64,000 bases of DNA, taken from NCBI GenBank assembly GCA_022711465.1, contig JAKLEZ010000025.1, positions 31,437-95,436 of the forward strand, read 5' to 3'. How positions within the stretch are numbered: position 1 is the first letter of the stretch; each line of letters starts with the position of its first letter. This DNA is from Planctomycetota bacterium (GTDB lineage: Bacteria > Planctomycetota > Phycisphaerae > UBA1845 > PWPN01). The position numbers were made by a program, and so were the translations under genes. Shown piece by piece: positions 16,352-24,719 of the stretch. Below the pieces are notes generated by a model. It saw only the letters and a program-made list of their open reading frames with translations, was not told where the DNA came from and did no database searches.

Positions 16352-17155
16352 ATGTCGGCAGAAGAATCACAGTCACAAGGACAGGTTTCGGGCAGCGCTC
16401 CGGGCGCGGGTGCCCCGGGGCTATTGGGCGGCGGCGGCATGGCCGCGATCACCGCGATCACCCAGCGTGAGCTGGCTTCGCTGTTCTACCAGCCGATCGC
16501 CTATGTGGTGGGCGCGATCTTCCTGGCGCTGGTCGGGCACTTCTTCGTGACCGAGACGTTGGTGCCCGGTCAGGAGGCAAGCCTGCGGACGCTGTTCGAG
16601 CGGATGGCCGGGGTGCTGGTATTCGCCCTGCCTCTGTTGACCATGCGCTCGATCGCGGACGACTTCGCCAGCGGGACGATCGAAACGCTGATGACCGCGC
16701 CGGTCTCGGAGACGTCGGTGGTGGTGGGTAAGTTCCTCGGAGCCCTGGCGTTCTACGTGGCCCTCTTGGCCACAACCGTGCTTCACGTCATCCTGCTGGC
16801 CTCGCAGAAGCCGGTGGGCACGGTCATCCTGGTCGGGTACCTGGGCATGGTTCTGCTGGGCGGCCTGTTCATTGCCGTGGGTATCTTTGCCAGCAGCTGC
16901 ACGCGGCATCAACTCCTGGCCGCGATCCTCTCAGTGAGCATCCTGGCGGTCTTCACCTTTGTGGTCGACTATCTCGCGGAGTACGCTCCCTGGGTCTGGC
17001 TGCGTCAAGCGTGTGCGGGAATGAACGTCCTCTGGCACTACGCCGATTTCGGCAAGGGCATCGTTGACACCAAGAGCGTCCTGTTCTTCCTGTCTGGTAT
17101 TGTCTTCTTCCTGTTCCTGGCGACGAAAGTGATGGAGTCTCGACGATGGCGGTAA
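16352..17155 (+). CDS. ABC-2 type permease, GldF-like
   Basis: This 267-residue membrane protein has about six transmembrane helices after a 30-residue Ser/Gly/Gln-rich N-terminus. It carries the conserved ABC-2 permease segment RSIADDFASGTIETLMTAPVSETSVVVGKFLG, the coupling region to the ATPase. The ATG at 16352 follows an AGAGGGACGAG ribosome binding site. The 3' end overlaps the GldG-like gene by 10 bases, so translation is probably coupled. It forms the membrane channel with its neighbours; cargo is unknown. Confidence 0.9.
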   Translation: MSAEESQSQGQVSGSAPGAGAPGLLGGGGMAAITAITQRELASLFYQPIAYVVGAIFLALVGHFFVTETLVPGQEASLRTLFERMAGVLVFALPLLTMRSIADDFASGTIETLMTAPVSETSVVVGKFLGALAFYVALLATTVLHVILLASQKPVGTVILVGYLGMVLLGGLFIAVGIFASSCTRHQLLAAILSVSILAVFTFVVDYLAEYAPWVWLRQACAGMNVLWHYADFGKGIVDTKSVLFFLSGIVFFLFLATKVMESRRWR

Positions 17156-19845
17156 AGAACGACAACAGAGCCGCGAGTGCGGTCGGTCGCCGGTTCCTTT
17201 TCGGTTTCAACGTGGCCCTGACGGTCGTCCTGGCCGCGGCCATCCTGGTTGGGATCAACTGGATCGCCCACCGGCACAATAAGCGGGCGGATCTGACCGG
17301 CGGTATTTCCGGCTACCGGGTTTCCGATCGGACCAAGATGATCTTGGACAAGGCCGGGGACGACCTGCGGATCACGTCGGTGTACGCGTCGAACAGTCCG
17401 GAATCCTCGCGCAAGGATTTCCTGCCCAAGCTCCAGGACTACTGTGAGGAGGTGCGCCAGTACAAGCGGTCGGTCTCGGTGGAGCACGTCATCAGCGGCG
17501 ACGATCAGGCCGGCCTTCGCAAGCGCGTGGAAACCAAGTTCGGTTCCGCGGCGACCGAGTATCAGGGCGTCATTACCAGCGCCCGCGAACTGTGGGACAA
17601 GCTTGGGGGGATCCTCAGGCCTCAGCAGGCGGAAATCAAGGGCCTGCTGGAGAAGGAAGGGGCCTGGCTGACGCAGTTCTCGCCTGTGGCCAACATCGCC
17701 GCCATCCTGAGCAAGGATGTCGAGAGCGTGGTGGAGGTCCGCAAGGAAGTGGACAAGTCGGTCCAGGGCGAGGGCATGCCCCGTTACCAGGAGGCGAACG
17801 ACAAGATCAAGAGTTTCAACGACACCCTCAAGAACCATCTGGATGAGATTCAGAACTGGTCCAAGGAGATGGACAAGCTGGCCAAGCTGCTGGCCAATCC
17901 CGAGGAGCCGTTTGTCAAGCTGACCCGCGAGAAGCTCGCTCAGATGAACACCCAGGCCGCGGAACTGGTCAAGCTGGTCGGCAGCCCGAAGGACACGGAG
18001 GTGCCTGCCGACCCCAAGCCGGTGCTTCAGAGTTTCGCCAAGGCCGCGGGGGCCCTGGCCCAGTACATGGGTGACGAGCGGACTCGGGTCGCCGCCTTTG
18101 TTGAGGAGAACAAGGCGATCCGCTCGCACGAGAAATGGCAGATCCAGGTTCAGCAGGGCCTCATGGTGATGGACCTGCCGGACCTCCTGGCGATTACCGC
18201 CAACCAGGCGAGCACCAGCGTCCAGCAATTCCGTCGGCTCCTGCAGCGGGAGGATGTGGCGGTGGACCAGCTCCAGGGAGCTGTCCGCAACGCTCGGAAG
18301 ATCGCCGACGACATGGCTGCGAACGTGGCCTACTGGAATCAGGCGATCACCGAGATTCTCGACCAGGGAGCCAGGATTGACCAGCCCTCCAAGGATTTCC
18401 TGGCTAAGGCTGCGGGCGGCGAACTGTTCAAGGACGCCCTGACGAGGATCAACGAACTGGCCACCAAGATCGCGGCCCTGCCCAAGCTCGAGCTCGACGA
18501 GATCGCCAAGCGGCTGCAGCAGGAGAACATCGTCGTGGTCGAGAACAAGGATTCGGTGCGGGTCGTGACCTTCGACGAGGTCTACCCGATCGCCGACCCG
18601 ATGAGCGGCATGCGCCTTCGGGACAAGGACAGTCCGCCGGAGCGGGTTTTCGACGGCGACAGCGCGATCGGGAGTGCGATCTTCTCGATGCAGACCGCCA
18701 AGAAGTCGGTCGGCGAAGTGGTCCTGGTGACCTTCGAGCAGGAGGTCCCGCCACAGATGCGGCAGTTCCAGCGGCCGATGACCGGACCGCTGCCCCTCGA
18801 GGCAATCCGCAAGCTTCGCGAGCGGCTGGAACGGATGCAGTTCAAGGTGACCGAGTGGAACCTGGCCGCCGAGGGCGCGGTCGACAAGAAGCCCGAGGGC
18901 GAGAAGGATGTGCCCCAGGTCTTCGTATTTCTCCCCCCGCCGTCGGCCCCGCCGCCGTTCATGCGGCAGCAACAAAACCAGCCGACCTTCGAGCCCAAGC
19001 ATGCTGAGGCGGCCCGCAAGGTCCTCGCAGCCGACGGCCGGGCCATCTTCCTGGCCATGTGGATGCCGTCCCCGGCGAGCATGTTCGGCCCGGCGCCAAA
19101 GAGCGAGTACGGATGGGGTCCGATCCTGGAGAAGGACTGGGGCATCAACGTGGACACCGAGCACCGCGTGATTCGCGGCGAGGTCGATCGTCAGAAGCCC
19201 GGTTACTACGGCATTGACATCGTTCAGTGGTGGTACATGCAGTTGAGCGACTTCAACAAGGATCAGCCGATCGGCCGCCCGCTGCGGGCCCGGCGGATGC
19301 TCATGAACGACGTATGCCCGGTCCTGGCAGCCGACAAGCTGCCGGACGGTGTCGCCGTGACGCCTATTCTGGAGGTGCCTAAGGGGACGACCAACATCTG
19401 GGCGGAGAAAGACGTCGATCGCATCGTGGCCGCCCTGCAGAGCGGATCGAGCGAGGGTGCGTTCACCCGTGGTGACGATGCCCTCGCGCCGCCATTCTCG
19501 GTCTCTGTCGCCGCCGAGAACAGCAAGACCAAGAGCAAGATCGTGGTGCTCGGCTCGGGCCTGGCGATCAGCGATCAGTACCTCGAGCGTCGGGTCGTCC
19601 GGTTCGGCGGCAAGGGAACGCGGTTGATGACCGATCCGCCGCCTACCGAAAACGTGGAGTTGCTGGCCAATGCCCTGTACTGGCTGGTGGACCGTCCGGA
19701 GCTGATTGCCGCGGGCCCCGCCGTCGTTCCTCGCGTCGAGCAGTTGTCCGATGCGAAGAGTGCGACGGTCAAGGTGGTCAGCTTCGGTTGGGCCGCCGTC
19801 GTATTGGCCGTGGGCGGGGTGGTCATGATGGTTCGGAGAAAGTGA
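17146..19845 (+). CDS. GldG-like ABC-associated substrate protein with long coiled coil
   Basis: This 899-residue protein has one N-terminal transmembrane helix (about 22-42, VALTVVLAAAILVGINWIA) and one at the C-terminus (about 876-894), followed by RRK. The body would face the periplasm. The N-terminal part (residues 50-130: DRTKMILDKAGDDLRITSVY) and C-terminal part match the GldG/IFT52-like ABC-type uncharacterised family. Between them lies a long charged helical region (about 130-480) predicted to be coiled coil, which makes the protein much longer than the roughly 550 residues usual for GldG. It overlaps the permease gene by 10 bases and ends 6 bases before the DUF4340 gene. Confidence 0.85.
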   Translation: MAVKNDNRAASAVGRRFLFGFNVALTVVLAAAILVGINWIAHRHNKRADLTGGISGYRVSDRTKMILDKAGDDLRITSVYASNSPESSRKDFLPKLQDYCEEVRQYKRSVSVEHVISGDDQAGLRKRVETKFGSAATEYQGVITSARELWDKLGGILRPQQAEIKGLLEKEGAWLTQFSPVANIAAILSKDVESVVEVRKEVDKSVQGEGMPRYQEANDKIKSFNDTLKNHLDEIQNWSKEMDKLAKLLANPEEPFVKLTREKLAQMNTQAAELVKLVGSPKDTEVPADPKPVLQSFAKAAGALAQYMGDERTRVAAFVEENKAIRSHEKWQIQVQQGLMVMDLPDLLAITANQASTSVQQFRRLLQREDVAVDQLQGAVRNARKIADDMAANVAYWNQAITEILDQGARIDQPSKDFLAKAAGGELFKDALTRINELATKIAALPKLELDEIAKRLQQENIVVVENKDSVRVVTFDEVYPIADPMSGMRLRDKDSPPERVFDGDSAIGSAIFSMQTAKKSVGEVVLVTFEQEVPPQMRQFQRPMTGPLPLEAIRKLRERLERMQFKVTEWNLAAEGAVDKKPEGEKDVPQVFVFLPPPSAPPPFMRQQQNQPTFEPKHAEAARKVLAADGRAIFLAMWMPSPASMFGPAPKSEYGWGPILEKDWGINVDTEHRVIRGEVDRQKPGYYGIDIVQWWYMQLSDFNKDQPIGRPLRARRMLMNDVCPVLAADKLPDGVAVTPILEVPKGTTNIWAEKDVDRIVAALQSGSSEGAFTRGDDALAPPFSVSVAAENSKTKSKIVVLGSGLAISDQYLERRVVRFGGKGTRLMTDPPPTENVELLANALYWLVDRPELIAAGPAVVPRVEQLSDAKSATVKVVSFGWAAVVLAVGGVVMMVRRK

Positions 19846-19851
19846 TCAGCC

Positions 19852-22836
19852 ATGAATATCAAGACGACAGTTGTACTCCTGGTGGTATGCCTCGCGATCG
19901 GATTGTATGTCTTCCTCGTCGAGAGACCCGGGCAGGCCCCGGCGCCGGCAGCGAAGGAAACGGTCGAGAAGACCCTCTTCGATCCCAAGCCGGAAGGCAT
20001 CGATCGCGTCGAGCTGACCCGCAAGGGCGAGCCGACGATTGCCATGGTCAAAGAGGCCGCCGGCGAAGAATGGAATCTCGAGGCGCCGATCAAGGCCCCC
20101 GCCCGCAAATATGACGTCGAAGGCGTGATCCGGGCCGTCGCCGAAATGAAGTGCGTCAAGGAGTTCGGTCCCAAGGACCCGCAACGGCCCAGCGACAAGA
20201 TCTCCGGCCTCAAGGAGCCCTCGACCGTGGTCAAGCTGATCAAGGCGGGGAAGCCGATCGGCGAGGTGCTGGTCGGTGAGCGGCAGCCGACTGGTGTCGG
20301 GTTCTACGTCCAAGTGGCTGGCTCGGACAAGATCCTGGTATCCAAGGACGACCCGAGCTACAGCCTGAACAAGAAACTCGACGATCTGCGCGAGAAGCGC
20401 GTCCTCAACTTCCTGATGGACAAGGTCGAGCGGGTCCAGGTCGAGGGCTTGCAGAACTTCGAGCTGGTCAAGGGCGAAGGCGGCAAGTGGATGATGGAGA
20501 AGCCGTACCGCGGACGGGCCGATAAGACCGCGGTGGAGAACTTCATCCGCCCGCTGTCAAGCCTTTCTGCCGACGCCTTCAAGGATGATGCTCCGACCTC
20601 CTACAAGCTGTACGGCCTGGAGAAGCCCCGGCTCAAGATCACCCTCGAGACCAAGCGCGAGATTCCGGCCAAGGCCAAGCCCGGCGATGCCAACACCAAG
20701 CCGGCGGATACCCAGCCATCCATCGAGGCCAAGACCTACGTGGTTATGATCGGCGGACCCACCGACACCAAGAACGAGTCGTTCTTCGCTCGCCTGGATT
20801 CCGCACCCTGGGTGTTCTCCCTGCGCAAAACGTCCATCGACACCATGGCCCCCGAGGCCGGCAACCTGCGCGACAAGACGATCGCCGTGGTAGACAGCAC
20901 CAAGGTCACCCGGATCCAGTCCGAGACTCCGGGCGGCCCGTTGGACCTGACCAAGGAGTCCGAGAAGTGGTTCTTCGCGGACAAGACCGAGGCCGACTTC
21001 ACTCTGGTCGCAGATCTGATCAAGACCGTTCGCGATCTCAAGGCGACCTCCTTCGTCGACCCGTCCACGACCCCGATCGATGTGGATTGGAGCAAGCCGC
21101 GGGCCAGGATCACGTTGACGCTGGCCGGCGAGCCCAACCCAGTGACCATGCTGGTCGGGCCGGCCAGCACCAGCGGGCGGATGGTCTACGTCCGCAACGC
21201 CGCCGAGGACGGGGTGGCCGCGGTGCCCGAGGATACCATTGCCCAACTGTTGCAGGGCGGCGTGTCCTATCGCAATCGGTCGGTACTGACGTTCGACCGC
21301 GAGCGAGTCCGCAAGATCGAGCTGACCCGAAAGGGCGGTAAGCCCATCGAGCTGACCCGCACCGACAGCGACCGGACCTGGCGGATGCGATCACCAGTTC
21401 CTGCCGAGGCCGACGCCGACGCGGTCCGAAACCTGTTGCAGGACGTCTCCAGTCTGTCCGCCAAGAAGGTGGTGGCCGTCGGCGACAAGGCCAAGTACGG
21501 ACTCGACGACCCCGAAGTCGCCCTCGCCGTGCATGTGCATCCGCTCCCGCCCGCGACCCAGGCGACGGCGCCGGCCGCTCCGCCTGTGGTTTCTACTCCA
21601 CCGGCGACCAAGCCCGTCGCGGCGACCGAAGAGGAATCCGCGGTGATGGCCTCGGGCAACGCCCCGGCCGCCACGGCCGCCACGGCAAGCAGCCGTCCGG
21701 CCAGCAAACCGGCGACCGGCGAGGACCGCGACACGAAGGTCCTGAAGGAGCTCCTCGAGTTCCAGAAGACCAATCCTCAAGAGAACCCGTTGGCCACGAA
21801 GATGCTTCAGGAAATGCTGGCCAAGAAGAGCGGGCAGGCCGCGAGCCAGCCTCAGGCAACCACCCAGCTGTCTCGGGATCAGCGCGACGCGGAGATCTAC
21901 AAGCTGTTGCTCGAGTATCAGAAGACGAATCCCGACGAAAATCCCGCCGTAACCCAGTTGTTGAAGGACCTGCTCGCGGCCAAGGCCGGCAGCCAACCGG
22001 CCGCCACTCAGCCTGCCGCAGGCAAGAAGTCCGACCTGGCACAGGAAATCAAGGTCATCAAGGATCTGCTCGAGTACCAGAAGACCAATCCAAACGAGAA
22101 CAGGCTTGCCACGGAGATGCTCAAGGATCTCCTGGCCGAGAAGCTGGCGGGCAGGCCCGCGGCGGCTTCCGCCCCCGCAGTCGCCCTCCCTCCGCCCGCA
22201 CCGGCGCCGATCGTGTATCGGCTGCAGCTCGCCCAGAAGGACGGCGTGACCTATGCCTGTGTGGCCGACCACGACACCGTCTACGAGCTTGAAGCCAAGG
22301 TCTTCGAGGACGTCACCGCAGAGATGCGGAACCGCCAGATCGCCAAGTTCACGGTCGATGAAGTCACCGAGCTGGCGTTCAAGACGAAAGCCGCCCAGAT
22401 CACGCTCCGCAAGGACGGCGAGAACTGGAAGTACGTTGAGGATCCCGTGCTGCCGATCGACAGCAAGAAGGTCACCGACGTTCTGAACGCCTTCCGCGAG
22501 ATGCGAACGCACCGGTTCGTGGAATATGCGGCCGACGATCTCGGCACGTATGGCTTGGCCGCCGAGGACGTCGATGGGGTGAATTTCGCGCTCAAGAGCG
22601 GCCAGAAGACCGAGCTGCTCCTCTCGGCAAACGGCCCGGCGGCGGATGCTGACAAGAGCCGCTACGCCACGCTCGGTGGCACGAAGCAGGTCTTCCTGCT
22701 CAAGGGCGATCAGGCGGTGAAGTTCGAGCAGAAGATCCGTGATTTCGAGAAGAGCGCCAACGCCCCTGCTGACAACGCGACGCCGCCCGCCGCTCCTGGG
22801 ATGGGAAGTCCCGGCGGCTTCGGCGGCGAGGGGTAG
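19852..22836 (+). CDS. DUF4340-domain protein with a three-repeat insertion
   Basis: This 994-residue protein has an N-terminal membrane anchor (TTVVLLVVCLAIGLYVFLVE) and several DUF4340 modules (about residues 30-240, 290-560 and 780-960). DUF4340 proteins accompany GldG-like ABC systems and have no known biochemical function. Residues about 565-800 hold a Pro/Ala/Thr-rich linker with three copies of a 52-53-residue unit built on LLExQKTNPxEN. The tail is Pro/Gly-rich. The gene is last in the ABC operon, 6 bases after the GldG-like gene. It is probably a periplasmic partner of the complex. Confidence 0.85.
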   Translation: MNIKTTVVLLVVCLAIGLYVFLVERPGQAPAPAAKETVEKTLFDPKPEGIDRVELTRKGEPTIAMVKEAAGEEWNLEAPIKAPARKYDVEGVIRAVAEMKCVKEFGPKDPQRPSDKISGLKEPSTVVKLIKAGKPIGEVLVGERQPTGVGFYVQVAGSDKILVSKDDPSYSLNKKLDDLREKRVLNFLMDKVERVQVEGLQNFELVKGEGGKWMMEKPYRGRADKTAVENFIRPLSSLSADAFKDDAPTSYKLYGLEKPRLKITLETKREIPAKAKPGDANTKPADTQPSIEAKTYVVMIGGPTDTKNESFFARLDSAPWVFSLRKTSIDTMAPEAGNLRDKTIAVVDSTKVTRIQSETPGGPLDLTKESEKWFFADKTEADFTLVADLIKTVRDLKATSFVDPSTTPIDVDWSKPRARITLTLAGEPNPVTMLVGPASTSGRMVYVRNAAEDGVAAVPEDTIAQLLQGGVSYRNRSVLTFDRERVRKIELTRKGGKPIELTRTDSDRTWRMRSPVPAEADADAVRNLLQDVSSLSAKKVVAVGDKAKYGLDDPEVALAVHVHPLPPATQATAPAAPPVVSTPPATKPVAATEEESAVMASGNAPAATAATASSRPASKPATGEDRDTKVLKELLEFQKTNPQENPLATKMLQEMLAKKSGQAASQPQATTQLSRDQRDAEIYKLLLEYQKTNPDENPAVTQLLKDLLAAKAGSQPAATQPAAGKKSDLAQEIKVIKDLLEYQKTNPNENRLATEMLKDLLAEKLAGRPAAASAPAVALPPPAPAPIVYRLQLAQKDGVTYACVADHDTVYELEAKVFEDVTAEMRNRQIAKFTVDEVTELAFKTKAAQITLRKDGENWKYVEDPVLPIDSKKVTDVLNAFREMRTHRFVEYAADDLGTYGLAAEDVDGVNFALKSGQKTELLLSANGPAADADKSRYATLGGTKQVFLLKGDQAVKFEQKIRDFEKSANAPADNATPPAAPGMGSPGGFGGEG
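21730..22150 (+). repeat. Three tandem 52-53-codon repeats inside the DUF4340 gene
   Basis: The units start their LLE(F/Y)QKTNP cores at 21751, 21907 and 22066, spaced 156 and 159 bases. Each reads roughly LLExQKTNPxEN-P/R-x-x-T-x-L/M-L-K/Q-D/E-L/M-L-A-x-K and is joined by Ala/Thr/Gln/Pro-rich linkers. The DNA is also similar, which suggests duplication rather than convergence. Confidence 0.85.
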
Positions 22837-22956
22837 GCCGCGGCCGGCTCCGGAAGCTGGTCAACCGACGGCAAGACCGCCGGCCGGCGAGGCGTGGCGC
22901 TCGACGGGATCCGCGGGACGGCGGGCTGGGGCTGCGCCACCTCCGGAGATGGCTTC

Positions 22957-23244
22957 ATGGCTCTCGAACCGGCTCGATACCGCAAAACCGTGCACTACTC
23001 GGGTCACGTCCAGGGCGTGGGCTTCCGGTACACGACCGAGCGGCTGGCCCGGCGCTACGAGGTCGGTGGATTCGTTCGGAATTTATCGGACGGACGGGTC
23101 GAGGTCGTCGTGGAGGGTCTACCGGCCGAGGTGGGCGCCTTCTTGGCGGACCTGGATGAGACCATGGCCGAGTACATTCGCGGCCGGCAGTCGGCCGAGA
23201 GCCCGGGGACCGGGGAGTTCCGCGGTTTCGGGATTCGCCACTAA
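22957..23244 (+). CDS. acyP: Acylphosphatase
   Basis: This 95-residue protein hydrolyses carboxyl-phosphate bonds such as acetyl phosphate. The family signature is complete: HVQGVGFRYTT with the phosphate-binding Arg, and GGFVRNLSDGRVEVVVEG with the catalytic Asn. The ATG at 22957 fits the normal size and has GGAG 9-10 bases before it. An in-frame GTG at 22894 would add an unrelated extension. It sits 120 bases after the Gld-like operon and before the rpmI promoter. Confidence 0.95.
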   Translation: MALEPARYRKTVHYSGHVQGVGFRYTTERLARRYEVGGFVRNLSDGRVEVVVEGLPAEVGAFLADLDETMAEYIRGRQSAESPGTGEFRGFGIRH

Positions 23245-23259
23245 GCTGGGCTGCCGGAC

Positions 23260-23287
23260 TTGCTTTGCCCCTCTGGCTTGGTAGAAT
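23260..23287 (+). promoter_or_regulatory. Promoter of rpmI-rplT
   Basis: TTGCTT (23260-23265), a 16-base spacer and TAGAAT (23282-23287), giving a leader of about 130 bases before rpmI. Confidence 0.65.
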
Positions 23288-23304
23288 ACGTGGTTCTATG
23301 GACG

Positions 23305-23329
23305 CCCCGGCCGCTGAGGTCGGGGTTTT
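23305..23329 (+). promoter_or_regulatory. Terminator-like leader hairpin upstream of rpmI
   Basis: CCCCGGCC (23305-23312) pairs with GGTCGGGG (23318-23325, one mismatch) and is followed by TTTT. It sits only about 10 bases after the predicted start site. A second stem, GTCCCCG with CGGGGAC, lies near 23377-23399. Ribosomal protein operons of this type are often controlled in the leader by L20, so an attenuator is plausible but unproven. Confidence 0.45.
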
Positions 23330-23428
23330 CCGTCGAATGATGCTCCCCGCGCGACCGCGGAGGCAGTGAAGGACGTCCCCGGCGGGACCGCGGGGACGAG
23401 GTTGACCAGCGACATAGCGAGATGATTC

Positions 23429-23635
23429 ATGGCCAGATGTGCTCATAGACGCAAGACGCACAAGGGGTTGCAGAAGAGAGTCAAGATCACCGCCAAGGGT
23501 AAGGTCAGGCGTAAGCAGTCGTTCCGCGGGCATCTGCTCAGCGGTCGTTCGGCCAAGCGCTTGCGGAAGCTTCGTCAGAGCCGAGTCATGGCCCCTGGAG
23601 ATGCGAAGAAGGTCATCGAGGCTCTGGGGGTTTAG
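23429..23635 (+). CDS. rpmI: Large ribosomal subunit protein bL35
   Basis: This 68-residue, highly basic protein is a component of the 50S subunit. The family signature is seen in the first half (KTHKGLQKRVKITAKGKVRR) and RGHLLSGRSAKRLRKLR. It is followed by rplT 71 bases downstream, the usual order. infC, often first in this operon, is not here; the operon instead has its own promoter and structured leader. Confidence 0.96.
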   Translation: MARCAHRRKTHKGLQKRVKITAKGKVRRKQSFRGHLLSGRSAKRLRKLRQSRVMAPGDAKKVIEALGV

Positions 23636-23706
23636 GCGACCCGGGCGAGCAGCTGACGAGTTGACGAATGCCCGGCCTGGCCGGGGAAGGAAACGAGGAG
23701 AACCAC

Positions 23707-24066
23707 ATGCCACGCGGGACCTCTGGTGCTGTCAGGGCGAGAAAGGTTCGGCGGCTTCGGACCGCCACCAAGGGCTATCGCGCCGCCCACAGCAAGCTGA
23801 CACGAATCATGATCTTCGCGGTGACCCGCGCTGGGATCAACTCCTATCGCGATCGCCGCCTGAAGAAGCGGGACTTCCGCTCCCTGTGGATCACCCGCAT
23901 CACCGCGGCTTGCCGCGCCCGGGGAATGAGCTACTCCAGGTTCATGGCCGGTCTGCGCAAGCTGTCTATCGGCCTGAACCGCAAGATGCTCAGCGAACTC
24001 GCGATTACCGACGCCGCAGCCTTCGACAAGCTGGTCGCCATGACCGCGAACGCGGCCAAAGCCTGA
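23707..24066 (+). CDS. rplT: Large ribosomal subunit protein bL20
   Basis: This 119-residue protein begins MPRGTSGAVRARKVRRLRTATKGYRAA, a clear bL20 N-terminus, and has the C-terminal globular half (RITAACRARGMSYSRFMAGL). bL20 is needed for early 50S assembly and can repress its own operon by binding the leader mRNA. The ATG at 23707 has CGAGGAG before it. A strong terminator follows, so the operon ends here. Confidence 0.97.
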   Translation: MPRGTSGAVRARKVRRLRTATKGYRAAHSKLTRIMIFAVTRAGINSYRDRRLKKRDFRSLWITRITAACRARGMSYSRFMAGLRKLSIGLNRKMLSELAITDAAAFDKLVAMTANAAKA

Positions 24067-24111
24067 CTGTCCTGAGAAGGTCAGGCGGCCACGACAAATG
24101 GAGACACCTGG

Positions 24112-24145
24112 AACCCGGCACACGATCTTGCCGGGTTTCTTCTTG
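24112..24145 (+). terminator. Rho-independent terminator after rplT
   Basis: AACCCGGCA (24112-24120) pairs perfectly with TGCCGGGTT (24129-24137) around an 8-base loop and is followed by TTCTTCTTG. Confidence 0.9.
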
Positions 24146-24193
24146 TGTGGAACGCGCGGCGCGTCACGCCGCGTCCGGGCGCCGTGAGCTCGC

Positions 24194-24709
24194 CTACCGC
24201 CTTCGGGGAGCCGCATCATCGGTGGGCACGAAAGGCCGCTCGCCGGCCGGGGCCGCTTGAACACACTCCCAGCAGAGGCCGCTGATCTGGAACCGGTGGC
24301 TCAAGGCATGGAAACGGAACCGCGAGGCCAGCACCGTGCGCAGCCTGACCACGTCCTCGCTGCTGAACTCGATGATCTTGTGGCAGTGTCCGCAGACCAT
24401 GTGATCGTGAGCGTTCTGGCCAAAGGTGTGCTCGTAGCGGGTCAGCTTGTCGCCAAACTGGACCTGCTTGAGAATGCCGCAGTTGACCAGCAACGGCAGC
24501 GTGCGGTAGATCGTGGCCTTGGCGACCCGCCGGCCGGCTTGGCGAAGATCGACCAGGAGTTGCTCGGCTTCAAAGTGGTCCGGGTTGCCCAACACCTCGC
24601 GGAGCACGGTCTTTCGCTCGTGCGTGTACTTCAAGCCCCGGTCACGCAGGTACTCGCGAAAGAGATTCTCGGCGGTCGCGATCGTCTCGTCAGTGAGCTG
24701 CTTGGCCAT
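24194..24709 (-). CDS. fur: Fur-family transcriptional regulator
   Basis: This 171-residue regulator has a winged-helix N-terminus (residues about 15-90: GLKYTHERKTVLREVLG, HFEAEQLLVDL, ATIYRTLPLLVNCGIL) and the metal-binding dimerisation part with HDHMVCGHCHKIIEF and C-terminal CWEC, giving a CxxC ... CxxC structural zinc site. The first Cys pair and His residues fit iron-type Fur or a relative (Zur/PerR cannot be excluded). The ATG at 24709 is preferred over 24730 because of a GAGGA site 5 bases upstream. It starts 10 bases after lpxI ends, so it is the last gene of an lpxD-lpxI-fur operon. No Fur box was identified. Confidence 0.92.
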   Translation of the reverse strand: MAKQLTDETIATAENLFREYLRDRGLKYTHERKTVLREVLGNPDHFEAEQLLVDLRQAGRRVAKATIYRTLPLLVNCGILKQVQFGDKLTRYEHTFGQNAHDHMVCGHCHKIIEFSSEDVVRLRTVLASRFRFHALSHRFQISGLCWECVQAAPAGERPFVPTDDAAPRRR

Positions 24710-24719
24710 GTCGTCCTCG

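Noticed and set aside
17038..19164. A 708-codon open frame on the minus strand opposite the GldG-like gene
   Set aside because: It is an antisense shadow typical of GC-rich DNA; the plus-strand protein has clear family features and codon use.
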